A DNA stretch of 64,000 nucleotides from Enterobacteriaceae bacterium ESL0689 (GCA_029433525.1 JAQTIF010000002.1:372001-436000), one strand, 5' to 3'. Shown: positions 31,333 to 41,196, numbered from the stretch's first letter. Program-made: numbers and translations. The notes: generated by a model from the letters alone, not told the origin.

Positions 31333-31926
31333 TTATTCATCAATATTTATTTTAGTAATTTTACCATTGTTATCTAAATGATAATCAGTGTCATTATCAT
31401 CATATACCATTAAAACCAGCCCATTACCAGGGGTTTTCGGAGCAACGCCAAAAACAGGTTCCACTTCCATGTTGTAAGAGGAGACGAGTGGCTCATCCTT
31501 AGAACTCTCCTGAGAGTATTCCCCCTCGTCTGCACGAGACCCGCCATGAAGTAACCAGAATGTCACCACAAAATGACCTTCTGAATCAGGATTGGGAATA
31601 TTATGCGCTTCCTTCAGCATATTCTGGTTTTCCAGCCACCAATTTATCTTCTCTTGAGCCGTCTCAGGAAAATGATCGACGAATACCTCACTAAAACAAC
31701 CACTGATTCTGGGATCGACCGATGCATCAAGAATAGAACCAGTTCTGTGCTGAACCGTAAGAATCTTCACCGGGCTGGAGGCCGGGTGGGAGGCCGGGTG
31801 GGAGGTCGGCTTAGAGGTCGGGTGGGAGGTCGGCTTAGAGGCCGAGCGGAAGGTTTGCCAGCAACCATAAAACAGCACAATGCAGAAGAATAATGCCAGC
31901 AAAAAAAGGAATGTTTCTCTTGTCAT
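31333..31926 (-). CDS. DUF943-family protein with Pro/Ser/His linker repeat (paralogue 2)
   Basis: 197 residues from MTRETFLFLL, with AGAGGCG upstream; the longer frame adds 32 residues of duplicated flank. An N-terminal membrane helix (residues 5-22) is followed by a low-complexity linker made of four-residue units (KPTS, HPTS, HPAS), absent from paralogues 1 and 3. The DUF943 part then follows: SPVKILTVQHR, KINWWLENQNMLKEAHNIPN, PDSEGHFVVTFWL and a C-terminal DYHLDNNGKITKI. Function unknown. The linker is encoded by 12-base tandem repeats. Confidence 0.75.
   Translation of the reverse strand: MTRETFLFLLALFFCIVLFYGCWQTFRSASKPTSHPTSKPTSHPASHPASSPVKILTVQHRTGSILDASVDPRISGCFSEVFVDHFPETAQEKINWWLENQNMLKEAHNIPNPDSEGHFVVTFWLLHGGSRADEGEYSQESSKDEPLVSSYNMEVEPVFGVAPKTPGNGLVLMVYDDNDTDYHLDNNGKITKINIDE
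31770..31855. repeat. 12-base coding minisatellite in DUF943 paralogue 2
   Basis: Tandem 12-base units such as GGAGGCCGGGTG and GGAGGTCGGCTT, each adding four residues (x-P-[TA]-S) between membrane helix and domain. Copies differ by single bases. The array is GC-rich in an AT-rich gene, so it looks like slippage-driven expansion of a linker. Confidence 0.75.
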
Positions 31927-32109
31927 AAACGCCTCTGGTGATATCTGTGACAGATCATCAGGATATAATAATACGTAAATTTTTGTTTCATTATTATTCC
32001 TCGCTGGATAAATAGCAAGCATCCAGGATAAAAACAGTAAATAAACATGGTGTTATAACTTATTTTTTACTATTAATAACATTAGCTGATATTATTTAAC
32101 AAATAGAAA

Positions 32110-32568
32110 TTAGCTAAATTTTTGTTTCACTAATTTACCGCTTTTATTTAACATATAATAATTGTCATTAGTAAGAAATGTTATTCCCAGATTCCTGCTA
32201 TTACTGACAGTAAAAACTTTATCCTTATCGATACAATTTACGGGTGGTGGCATATCATCAAAACAAAGCCTTTCATACTTACCCTCTTCTTTATAACCAT
32301 CACCAAAATCCCAAAAAACAATTGTAAAAAAACCATTGGCATCTGGTTGTGGAATATCACATTTCCTTTTCAATCGAGATTTATTTTCTAGCCACCAGTT
32401 AATTTTCCCATTATCAGTTAATGGGAAATTTTTTACTAATACATAACTGTGGTTATCATTTCTATGTATAGCAACAATTTCCACCGGACGTAAGAATAAC
32501 CAGCAAAAATAAGCCAGCACAATACAGCCAACTAATAGCACAGCATAATATCGTTTCTTACTTATCAT
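32110..32568 (-). CDS. DUF943-family membrane-anchored protein (paralogue 3)
   Basis: 152 residues; N-terminal helix (YYAVLLVGCIVLAYFCWLFL) then RPVEIVAIHRNDNHSYVLVK, KINWWLENKSRLKRKCDIP, QPDANGFFTIVFW and a C-terminal NKSGKLVKQK. It starts inside the last codons of the DUF3289 gene (11-base overlap), a coupling typical of effector/immunity or complex partners. Of the three paralogues it is the only one still joined to a DUF3289 partner. Function unknown. Confidence 0.78.
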   Translation of the reverse strand: MISKKRYYAVLLVGCIVLAYFCWLFLRPVEIVAIHRNDNHSYVLVKNFPLTDNGKINWWLENKSRLKRKCDIPQPDANGFFTIVFWDFGDGYKEEGKYERLCFDDMPPPVNCIDKDKVFTVSNSRNLGITFLTNDNYYMLNKSGKLVKQKFS

Positions 32569-33040
32569 TAGGCCCTCCGGTGATTTCTACAATAGCATCC
32601 ATATCGGTCATAAAGGGTCTGAAGCCAAACTGATGATAGCGCTGGAGGACAAACCAGATGCGGAAGAAACGAAGCGGATGATATTTGATTTGCAGAATAT
32701 CATCGTTATCAAGGCCAAAGTGATCCTGTACTTTATAATGTATCACCGCCCGGTATTGGTCACCGGTGATATCAAGGGACATGATGGTGATATGGGTCGC
32801 CCAGGTATCATGAACAGTGATCCCCATACCATTAATCATATCCTGAAGACTGTCAAATTTCGGTAATCTCCCACCACTGATAGCATCATAAAATTTTTCT
32901 TTTTCTTCTTCTGGATAAAATTTTTCATTCCAGTCAATCCCTTTATTAAGGGTGTCTTTTATACGTAACAACGTACTATCTCTCGAATGATCATTCAATA
33001 TCTGCTCTTTCAGTGCCGTATCCAGCAACATGTGAGACAA
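32558..33040 (-). pseudogene. DUF3289-family protein, 5'-truncated
   Basis: The 160-codon frame begins at a TTG (33040) only three codons after an in-frame TAA. It opens directly with HMLLDTALKEQIL, which in full-length DUF3289 proteins, as I recall them, sits well inside the protein. The whole C-terminal domain is present: LPKFDSLQDMINGMGITVHD, YKVQDHFGLDNDDI, RFFRIWFVLQRYHQFGF and EITGGPNDK. The N-terminal half is missing and no remnant of it is seen upstream (33050-33262). DUF3289 is of unknown function and occurs near DUF943 genes. I infer a decayed effector gene, but a short functional protein cannot be excluded. Confidence 0.65.
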
Positions 33041-33262
33041 GTGATATTACGATGTAGCTCAACAAAGTACAAATAATAATGCACTATCGATGCTGCTTTT
33101 TAGTTATTAGCGGAATTAATAACAGCAACCTTTTATATTTCCCGCTTAACCGGAATTAGGTTTATTCTGATATTTTATTATCCCGCCTCTTTTCGCTGGC
33201 GGGTTATTCTGCGACAGAACCGTGGCGGTTATCTGCCGCACGGTTTTGTCATAACGCAGATG

Positions 33263-36200
33263 TCAGGCAAGAATATCACGCACGATGGGGCCAATAATGG
33301 TAAAGGCGGCAGGCGAGATGATCTCCACATGTGTACAGTCATGGCTAAACACTTCCAGTTCGTTAATCCACGGATGCCAGGCCGCGTGGGGGTCCATATA
33401 CAACTGACGTGTTTTATCTGCAACAAACAGAGTCGCCTGACCGTCAAAACGGATACTGCGCGCGCTGGCCAGCAGGCGTACCGCATCGGCATAGTTGTCG
33501 CTGATCATCTGAAACAGCGCTTCGGATGCCTGTCCCTGTTGTGCGGCCAGAAAGGCTTCACGTTCACGTTCAATCTCCGCCAGCACTTGTGGATCGAGGC
33601 CGTTGGCCTCTTTTTCCGCCCAGTCGTTGATCTCCGGTGGCCAGGTATCCAGCAGGCCGAGGAACGCCACCTCTTCACCACGCTGGTATAAGCGGGCAGC
33701 AATACCCTGCGCCAGGGTGCCCCCCAGCGAGTAGCCAAAGAGGTAATAGGGTCCGTGTGGCTGGCGGGTCAGTATGGTTTGCAGGTGTTGTTCACAGACC
33801 TGATCAAGCGTGACAGCGCTCATCATCGGTCCCGCTGGTCGTGGTGACTGAATACCGATAATCGACCAGCGGGGATTGAGATAACGTGCCAGTACACTAA
33901 ATTGCCAGGCAAAACCGGAAGCGGGATGGAAGCAGTAGAGGGTCGGGCCGCTGCTTTCCCGTAGCGGCAGCAGCGTTTCCAGGCCCATTCGCTGCGCCTG
34001 TTCGTTATTCAGATCAGCACTCAGCAGGGCGCTCAGTTTTGCTACCGTCGGCGCGATCATTACCTGTCCGGGGGTCACGGTTTGCGCCAGCTCGCGGCTC
34101 AGTTGTGCCGCCAGGCGCATCGCCAGCAGCGAGTGCCCCCCAAGGGCAAAGAAGTCCGCTTCACTGTCGTTCACTTCGCAGCCCAGCCACTGGCTGAAGG
34201 CGGCGGCGACGGTAGTTTCGATACCGGGTAACGGCACATGGCCGCGACGAGGGGTGGCCAGTGTTGGTAGTGGCAGGGCTTTGCGATCGAGCTTACCATT
34301 GGCACTCAGCGGAAGGGCGGGCAGCGTGATCAGCACCACCGGCATCATATGCGGGGGGAGCTGTTGCGCAAGCTGCGCTTTCAGCGCGACGGTGTCCAGC
34401 GGCTCTGCGCTGGCAGGAACCAGATACCCGACCAATTGCCGGTTATCGCCACCGCTGGCCGTGGTCTGGTTGAAAACACAGGCCTGCGTCACCGCCTGGG
34501 CCACCCCTGGCAGCGCCGCCATTGCCCGATCAATGTCGCCCAGCTCAATCCGCTGACCGCGAATCTTCAGTTGATCGTCACTGCGGCCGAGATACTCTAC
34601 CGCGCCATTCTCCAGTCGGCGCGCCACATCGCCAGTGCGATACATCCGCTCCCCTGCCGCCCAGGGGCAGGCAATAAAGCGCTCTGCGGTTAAATCGGGA
34701 CGCCCCAGATACCCTTGCGCCAGCTGAACACCGGTGAGATAAAGATCACCCGCGACACCTGGCGGTAGCGGCTGCAGGGTGGCATCGAGTATCTGCAGCC
34801 CGCTGTTCCATATCGGCCAGCCAATCGGCACACTGTTGCCAGTGACCGCGGCGAGGCTTTCGCCATAAGCCGGATACCAGCTGACATCCACCGCCGCTTC
34901 GGTGGGGCCATACAGATTATGTAGCGCTACACCGGTCAGCGTTTGCCACTCACGGCACAGGAGGGTCGGCAGCGCCTCGCCACTGCAAAATACCCGGCGC
35001 AGTGTCTGGCAGCTGCTGAAATCACTCTCGTTCAGCGCGGCGACAAACGCCGCCAGCATCGAGGGGACAAAGTGCGTGGTAGTCACGCCATATTCAGCGA
35101 AGAACTGCTGCATCGCCCGTGGATCGCGATGCGCTTCAGGGGCGGCCATCACCAGCCGGGCACCGACAATAAACGGCCACCAGAACTCCCATACCGAAAC
35201 ATCGAAACTACAGGGGGTCTTTTGCGCCACCACATCATCGCCCGTTAGCGGATAGTGATCCTGCATCCACAACAGACGGTTGACGATCGCCGTCTGTCCA
35301 ACCATGACCCCTTTTGGCCGCCCGGTAGAGCCGGAAGTAAAGATAATATAAGCGGTATGTTCCGGCTGCGAGCGGGCCAGTGGCGTATCATCATTACCGG
35401 GCAACGGTTGCTGGTAACATAACGTCACCAGCCCCGCGATTGCCTGAAAACGCGGTTGTTGATCGGCTGAGGTTATCAGCAGCGAGGGACGGGCGTCTTC
35501 CAGCATCAGACGCAGGCGATCATCGGGATAACCGGTATCCAGCGGCAGCCAGGCGGCCCCGGCTTCCGCAATCGCCTGTATGGCGAGGCTGAGAAATACC
35601 GAGCGTGGTAAGGCCACGGCGACGCTATCCCCCGGTTTTACACCACATTCGCTGAGCCGGGTCGCCAGTGCTACCACTTGCCGACGCATTTCACGATAGC
35701 TGAATTGCCAGTGTGCATCGGCCAGCGCCAGTGCATCGGGGGTTTTTGCCGACTGCGCGGCGACCAGCGCACTCAGAGTGGTGGCCGGGAGCGTGACCGC
35801 AGTATGATTAATCTGTGCTAAACGGGCGGTTTCCTCCGCGCTTAACAGATTCGCCTGACCACAACACAGCATCGGGTCGGCGGCAAATTGTGCCAGCAAT
35901 TGCGGTAATCGCGCGATATGCCCGCGCAATGTTGTCTCATCATAGCGCGCTTTGCTGGCCAGCACTTCCAGTGATAAGGCACCGGATTCATCCATGAACA
36001 GCGCCAGTTCGAGATCATTGACCGGTCCGGTGGCCAGGGTATGGGTGGTGGCGGTCACTCCGGCGATCGTTAATGCGTAATCAAACAGTTTGATGTTGAA
36101 AACCGGGCCAAACAGCGGTTCGTTAGCCGCCACCCTGCCGCTATCACGCACGATCTGTTCCGCATCATAACGCTGGTGGCGACGCATTTTTTTTAGTTGT

Positions 36201-37144
36201 GCCGCTAACTGTTGCGCCAGTTGCGCCAGCGTCTGGTGCGGTGCTATCTCGACCGCCAGCGGCAAGACGTTTAATACCGGCCCGCTGGCCGTCAGTGCAG
36301 CTGATCCGATACGGCGCATAAAGATAAAACCCGCCGCATAGGCCTGGCAGTTAGAGAGTCGCCCGATCCAGAGTGCGATCAGCGCCAGCGCAAGGTCAGC
36401 ACGCTGACATTGTGGCGCACTGGCCGCTAACTGGTGGAAACTGTCGGCAGGAAAATCAAGTTTCAGCCGCCAGATATCACGCTGTTCTGTTCGTGCCGCC
36501 AGCGGCTGTCCGGAGAGGGAGACCGGCGGCGGCAGCACCTGACATTGCGCCTGCCAGAACTGTTTATCACGCTGACACGCTTCGCTGGCCGAATAGCGCT
36601 GGTACTCCGCCGCCACATCCGCAAAGGGCGTGAACGGCGAAGCCGGTGTCGCTTCACCGCGCTGCCAGGCACAGTAGATTGCGACGATTTGTCGGCTGAT
36701 CGCCGGAAAACTAAAACCATCCACCAGTAAATGATGATAACGCTGATACCAGAACCAGCCGTCGTCAGCGACACGGAATAACTGGTGGCAGACCAGGGGA
36801 TGGCCACTCATTGCCCGCAAATCCTGCGCCAGATCGGCCTGCATCATGCTCAGGGCAGCCGCTTCAGGATCGGCGGCAGTGCGCAGATCGTGGCAGGCCG
36901 GTTCGGCGAATACCGGATTATCCGTCAGCCACTGCCAGATTTCGCCATTCTCCTCGCTGAAGCGCAGACTCAGGGTGTCCGCTTGCGATAATCCACAGAC
37001 GATCGCCTGGCACAACTGTTGTGGGTCGATCTGACCGCGCAGCTCAATATAGTGTGCCACACTCCAGGCCGAGGGCAACGTCGATAACTGCTCGGCCATC
37101 CAGATCCCCGGTTGTGCCGCCACCAGCGGTAAACGTGTTGCCAT
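33263..37144 (-). CDS. entF: Enterobactin synthase component F (NRPS)
   Basis: Non-ribosomal peptide synthetase that activates serine, condenses it with DHB and cyclises three units into enterobactin; 1293 residues (E. coli 1293). Domain order: condensation (YHHLLVDGF, near 136), adenylation (YIIFTSGSTGRPKG near 600, YRTGDVARRLENGAVEYLGR), peptidyl carrier (FFALGGHSLLAMRL near 1000) and thioesterase (FGYSLGGTLAQG, catalytic Ser). It overlaps ybdZ by one base and belongs to the fes-ybdZ-entF operon. E. coli fepE should lie downstream but is replaced by the DUF3289/DUF943 cluster. Confidence 0.97.
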   Translation of the reverse strand: MATRLPLVAAQPGIWMAEQLSTLPSAWSVAHYIELRGQIDPQQLCQAIVCGLSQADTLSLRFSEENGEIWQWLTDNPVFAEPACHDLRTAADPEAAALSMMQADLAQDLRAMSGHPLVCHQLFRVADDGWFWYQRYHHLLVDGFSFPAISRQIVAIYCAWQRGEATPASPFTPFADVAAEYQRYSASEACQRDKQFWQAQCQVLPPPVSLSGQPLAARTEQRDIWRLKLDFPADSFHQLAASAPQCQRADLALALIALWIGRLSNCQAYAAGFIFMRRIGSAALTASGPVLNVLPLAVEIAPHQTLAQLAQQLAAQLKKMRRHQRYDAEQIVRDSGRVAANEPLFGPVFNIKLFDYALTIAGVTATTHTLATGPVNDLELALFMDESGALSLEVLASKARYDETTLRGHIARLPQLLAQFAADPMLCCGQANLLSAEETARLAQINHTAVTLPATTLSALVAAQSAKTPDALALADAHWQFSYREMRRQVVALATRLSECGVKPGDSVAVALPRSVFLSLAIQAIAEAGAAWLPLDTGYPDDRLRLMLEDARPSLLITSADQQPRFQAIAGLVTLCYQQPLPGNDDTPLARSQPEHTAYIIFTSGSTGRPKGVMVGQTAIVNRLLWMQDHYPLTGDDVVAQKTPCSFDVSVWEFWWPFIVGARLVMAAPEAHRDPRAMQQFFAEYGVTTTHFVPSMLAAFVAALNESDFSSCQTLRRVFCSGEALPTLLCREWQTLTGVALHNLYGPTEAAVDVSWYPAYGESLAAVTGNSVPIGWPIWNSGLQILDATLQPLPPGVAGDLYLTGVQLAQGYLGRPDLTAERFIACPWAAGERMYRTGDVARRLENGAVEYLGRSDDQLKIRGQRIELGDIDRAMAALPGVAQAVTQACVFNQTTASGGDNRQLVGYLVPASAEPLDTVALKAQLAQQLPPHMMPVVLITLPALPLSANGKLDRKALPLPTLATPRRGHVPLPGIETTVAAAFSQWLGCEVNDSEADFFALGGHSLLAMRLAAQLSRELAQTVTPGQVMIAPTVAKLSALLSADLNNEQAQRMGLETLLPLRESSGPTLYCFHPASGFAWQFSVLARYLNPRWSIIGIQSPRPAGPMMSAVTLDQVCEQHLQTILTRQPHGPYYLFGYSLGGTLAQGIAARLYQRGEEVAFLGLLDTWPPEINDWAEKEANGLDPQVLAEIEREREAFLAAQQGQASEALFQMISDNYADAVRLLASARSIRFDGQATLFVADKTRQLYMDPHAAWHPWINELEVFSHDCTHVEIISPAAFTIIGPIVRDILA

Positions 37145-37359
37145 CAGAAGCTCCTTATCTGTGCGTAGTGGTCAGGTGTCAGCGTTGTCCAGTGGGTCAT
37201 CAGCCAGTGATGACAGTCGGCTAACGACTGGGCAGGAGAGGCGATCGTCCAGCCTTCAGGTAGTGGACAGCTGTCGGGCCACAGGCTGTATTGCTGGCGG
37301 AGATTGCGCAAAATGTAAAACTGCGTTTGTGGATTATCGAAAGGATCGCTGCGTTGCAT
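37144..37359 (-). CDS. ybdZ: MbtH-like protein YbdZ
   Basis: 71-residue MbtH-family chaperone that binds and activates the EntF adenylation domain. FDNPQTQFYILRNLRQQYSLWP and W-containing WTIASPAQSLADCHHWL carry the conserved Trp residues of the family. Between fes and entF as in E. coli, with stop and start codons overlapping entF. Confidence 0.95.
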   Translation of the reverse strand: MQRSDPFDNPQTQFYILRNLRQQYSLWPDSCPLPEGWTIASPAQSLADCHHWLMTHWTTLTPDHYAQIRSF

Positions 37360-37403
37360 ATCAGATTCCTGAGATTGTTGATCAACATGCGGCTATCGCC
37401 AGA

Positions 37404-38612
37404 TCAATCACGGTTTGTCCGACATAATGGCTGCCAGAGTTGGATTAATCCTGCCATTAAGCCACCACGCCAGCACAGTGCATCATGACCTCCATCAACC
37501 TGATGCCAGAAAACAGTCTGTTTTGTACCCTGTAGTTGCTGCCGCAACGCCTGATTAGCACTTAAAATAAGCGGCTCACGCTCCCCGGCCTCCAGCCAGA
37601 TACGTAACCCCGGCGGGGGTGCTTTTTCGCGCAGGTATGCTATCAGCAATCCGTTCTGCGCTTGATCGCGACAAGGCCACCAGAACGAGCCGGACTGGCT
37701 GAGGACGCAGCCAAAACGCTGCGGCCAGTGTAGAGCGGCATACATCGCCGCCAGTCCGCCAAAACTTTGCCCGGCGACCAGCGTGCGATCCGCCTGATCA
37801 CTAAAAGGGGCAATAGCGTAGACCTGGGGGAGCAACTCTTGCTGTAACGCCAGCCAGAAACCCCGCTGACAGGGGAGCTCCTGACTGCGATGGGCGTTAT
37901 CTATGGCGTCAATCAACAGGTAAACTGCCGGAGGTAACTGACCGGCGGCGGTCAGCCGTGCCAGCGCTGGCCACACCGGCATACTCCCGGCCCAGAACTG
38001 GCCATCCAGTAAGATGGCCAGCGGACGTTGTGCCGGTTCCGCCTCGCCGGTGGTATAAATCCATACCCGCCGCTGGTTCCCCAGGCGCGTGCTGTGCCAG
38101 TCGATGCAGCGCGCAGGGCGATAAGCTATCGCCTGTTCTGTCCAGCCCGGCTGTGCCGGGGCCTGCGGCATCTCCAGCGCCGAAACCCAATGTCCCCTTC
38201 CCCCCCGCCAGCTTTGCGGGTTGAGCGGATCGGCGATCGCCTGGGGTAACAGTTTGCGCCAGCCTTCACGCAGCAGGTAGCGATCCGGTGTCTGCGCACT
38301 GAAAACGGCAGCGGCAAAATCATCATCATGCACTGAGGGAATAAAGCAGTAGCTACCACGCCAGCGTGGTGAAAGTGTGGTTTGCCAGCGCCAGACATCG
38401 GTACCAGGCACGCGCTGCATACTCTGCGGGCGCGCATTTTGATGGTGATCGGTGACGCCGGTGATATAAACCCAAACCCGGCGAATCGCAGAGGTTTCCT
38501 CGCTACCGGCAGGATCACGCCACCAGAATATGACCTGGCATTGCTCCTGTTCGACCATGATTTGCGGGCTGATTATCTGTCGCCACCAGTCATCAGTGCC
38601 TGTTGCTGCCAT
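37404..38612 (-). CDS. fes: Enterochelin esterase Fes
   Basis: Cytoplasmic serine esterase that hydrolyses ferric enterobactin so the iron can be released; 402 residues (E. coli 400). N-terminal Ig-like domain (VIFWWRDPAG, VWVYITGVTDHH), then an alpha/beta hydrolase with nucleophile GQSFGGLAAMYA and catalytic His in DGGHDALCWRGG. First gene of fes-ybdZ-entF, divergent from fepA. Confidence 0.96.
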   Translation of the reverse strand: MAATGTDDWWRQIISPQIMVEQEQCQVIFWWRDPAGSEETSAIRRVWVYITGVTDHHQNARPQSMQRVPGTDVWRWQTTLSPRWRGSYCFIPSVHDDDFAAAVFSAQTPDRYLLREGWRKLLPQAIADPLNPQSWRGGRGHWVSALEMPQAPAQPGWTEQAIAYRPARCIDWHSTRLGNQRRVWIYTTGEAEPAQRPLAILLDGQFWAGSMPVWPALARLTAAGQLPPAVYLLIDAIDNAHRSQELPCQRGFWLALQQELLPQVYAIAPFSDQADRTLVAGQSFGGLAAMYAALHWPQRFGCVLSQSGSFWWPCRDQAQNGLLIAYLREKAPPPGLRIWLEAGEREPLILSANQALRQQLQGTKQTVFWHQVDGGHDALCWRGGLMAGLIQLWQPLCRTNRD

Positions 38613-38639
38613 TCTGAAATAATCCTCTGTTATTTATAG

Positions 38640-38849
38640 CATTATTAATAAATACCATAATTTACAGAGCATAATATTGATAATAATTTACATTTGCAAT
38701 AGCGTATGCGGTTTATGAAGAAATGTCACATATGATGATTTTTCTCAACGTAAGATGATTTTTCCCTCTTATAACACAATTTATGTCCACGCCACGCCCG
38801 ATATAACACGGTGTTATAGAGAAAACGATAACCAAAGGTAATATTTCAC
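38640..38849. promoter_or_regulatory. fes/fepA divergent promoter with Fur-like site
   Basis: The AT-rich intergenic region contains GATAATAATTTACATTTGC at 38679-38697, a moderate match (about 12 of 19) to the Fur consensus. E. coli has a Fur-controlled bidirectional promoter here, so the site is plausible. It is weaker than the other Fur boxes of this locus. Confidence 0.55.
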
Positions 38850-41075
38850 ATGCATAATAAAATCACATCGCTGGCTGTGCTGATTAATCTGGGGATCTAT
38901 GGTGTGGCTTTGCCACTGTGCGCTGAGGAGACGATGGTCATCACCGCTGCTGAACAAAATCTGCAGGCTCCAGGGGTTTCGACCATCACCGCTGATCAGA
39001 TCCGTAAAAATCCCCCCGCCCGCGACATTGCCGAAATTATTCGTACCATGCCGGGTGTGAACCTGACGGGTAACGCTACCAGTGGCCAGCGGGGGAATAA
39101 TCGTCAGATTGATATTCGTGGTATGGGCCCGGAGAATACCCTGATCCTCGTGGATGGCAAACCGGTCACCAGCCGTAATTCTATTCGTCTTGGCTGGCGT
39201 GGCGAGCGCGATACCCGTGGCGATACCAGCTGGGTGCCGCCGGAGCTTATCGAACGTATTGAGGTGATCCGTGGCCCGGCCGCTGTCCGTTACGGTAATG
39301 GTGCCGCCGGTGGGGTGGTCAATATCATCACCCAAAAGAGTAATAATGAGTGGCATGGCACATGGAATACCTACCTGAACGCGCCGCAACATAAAGACGA
39401 AGGGGCGACCCGACGGACTAACTTCTCTCTCAATGGCCCACTGGCGGGCGATGTCAGCTTCCGTCTGTACGGCAATCTGGATAAAACCCAGGCCGATGCC
39501 TGGGATATTAATCAAGGACATCGCTCTGAACGTACCGGCCGCTATGCAGATACCTTACCGGCTGGGCGTGAAGGGATTGAAAACAAAAATGTCAACGCAG
39601 TGGTGCGCTGGCAGTTTGCCCCGATGCAGTCACTGGAATTTGAAAGCGGTTATAGCCGACAGAATAACCTGTATGCGGGCGATACCCAGAACACCAATAA
39701 TGACAACGCCACCAACGGGCTGGTGAAAAAGAATTACGGCAAACAGACCAACCGGCTCTATCGGCAGAATTATGCCATCACCTGGAATGGCGGCTGGGAT
39801 AATGGCGTCACCACCAGCAACTGGGCGCAGTATGAACATACCCGCAATTCACGCCTTAGCGAAGGGCTGGCCGGTGGCCTGGAGGGGCTGTTTGACAGTA
39901 ATCAGTTCCGCGATATTGACCTCGCTGATGTAACGCTGCATAGCGAAACCAGCCTTCCCTTTCATCTGCTGGTGAATCAGAACCTGACCGTGGGCAGCGA
40001 GTGGAATCAGCAACGGATGAAGGATGGTATCTCCAATAGCCAGAAATTTCAGGGCGGCGCGATCCCCGGTTATGAAAGTACCGGACGCAGCCCCTATTCA
40101 CAGGCAGAAATTTTTTCACTTTTTGCTGAGGATAATCTTGAGCTGACCGATTCGACGATGCTGACACCGGCACTGCGTTTCGATCATCACACCATTACGG
40201 GCAATAACTGGAGTCCGTCACTGAATCTGTCACAGACTCTGGGCGATGACTTTACCCTCAAGATGGGCATTGGCCGGGCGTGGAAAGCCCCCAGTCTGTA
40301 CCAGACCAACCCGAACTATATCCTGTACAGCAAGGGCCAGGGCTGCTATGCCAGCGGCAATAATGTCGGTTGTTATATGATGGGCAACGATAATCTCAGC
40401 GCCGAGAGGAGCACCAATAAAGAAGTGGGCCTCGAATTTAAACATGATCGCTGGCTGGCGGGGGTCACCTGGTTCCGCAACGATTACCACGATAAAATCG
40501 AAGCCGGTTATGCGCCGATTGCGCAGACTGGTAATGGAAGAGTAAAAACCGATATTTACCAGTGGGATAACGTGCCCAAAGCGGTGGTCGAAGGGCTGGA
40601 AGGGTCGTTTAACGTGCCGGTTAGCGAGCAGGTTAACTGGACAAATAATTTCACATATATGCTGCAAAGTAAGAATAAACAGACCGGCGATCGGTTGTCG
40701 ATTATTCCGAAATATACCCTTAATTCGACACTGAGCTGGCAGATCCAGGCCGATATCTCTGTACAGTCAACCCTGACCTGGTATGGTAAACAGCAGCCGA
40801 AGCTCTACAACTATAAGGGACAACCGGTCAGCGGCAGCGAGAAGAACGAAGTCAGCCCTTACAGCATTATCGGTCTCAGTGCCACCTGGGATATCAGCAA
40901 AAATGTCAGTCTGACCAGTGGGGTGGATAATGTGCTGGATAAGCGGCACTGGCGTGCCGGTAATGCCCAGACCACCGGCGATACAGTGACCGGTGATTAT
41001 ATGGCGGGAGCCGGGGCTGAAACGTATAACGAGTCGGGCCGTACCTGGTATATGAGTGTGAATACGCGCTTCTGA
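38850..41075 (+). CDS. fepA: Ferric-enterobactin outer-membrane receptor FepA
   Basis: TonB-dependent receptor, 741 residues (E. coli 746). The signal peptide ends near residue 25. The TonB box ETMVITA follows, then the plug domain (RDIAEIIRTMPGVNLTGN, IDIRGMGPENTLILVDGKPV, VIRGPAAVRYGNGAAGGVVN) and a 22-strand barrel ending in the terminal Phe (MSVNTRF) required for outer-membrane assembly. Divergent from fes and followed by entD. Confidence 0.97.
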   Translation: MHNKITSLAVLINLGIYGVALPLCAEETMVITAAEQNLQAPGVSTITADQIRKNPPARDIAEIIRTMPGVNLTGNATSGQRGNNRQIDIRGMGPENTLILVDGKPVTSRNSIRLGWRGERDTRGDTSWVPPELIERIEVIRGPAAVRYGNGAAGGVVNIITQKSNNEWHGTWNTYLNAPQHKDEGATRRTNFSLNGPLAGDVSFRLYGNLDKTQADAWDINQGHRSERTGRYADTLPAGREGIENKNVNAVVRWQFAPMQSLEFESGYSRQNNLYAGDTQNTNNDNATNGLVKKNYGKQTNRLYRQNYAITWNGGWDNGVTTSNWAQYEHTRNSRLSEGLAGGLEGLFDSNQFRDIDLADVTLHSETSLPFHLLVNQNLTVGSEWNQQRMKDGISNSQKFQGGAIPGYESTGRSPYSQAEIFSLFAEDNLELTDSTMLTPALRFDHHTITGNNWSPSLNLSQTLGDDFTLKMGIGRAWKAPSLYQTNPNYILYSKGQGCYASGNNVGCYMMGNDNLSAERSTNKEVGLEFKHDRWLAGVTWFRNDYHDKIEAGYAPIAQTGNGRVKTDIYQWDNVPKAVVEGLEGSFNVPVSEQVNWTNNFTYMLQSKNKQTGDRLSIIPKYTLNSTLSWQIQADISVQSTLTWYGKQQPKLYNYKGQPVSGSEKNEVSPYSIIGLSATWDISKNVSLTSGVDNVLDKRHWRAGNAQTTGDTVTGDYMAGAGAETYNESGRTWYMSVNTRF

Positions 41076-41196
41076 TCCACCGCCCTGCCCCCGTCGCTAT
41101 CACCGCTGACGGGGAACTGCTCAGCGGTTGCGGATATTTTTGCTGAAACTTAGCGCCGACTCAGAATAATAATCTGTGGCTTAATACGTTACATCT

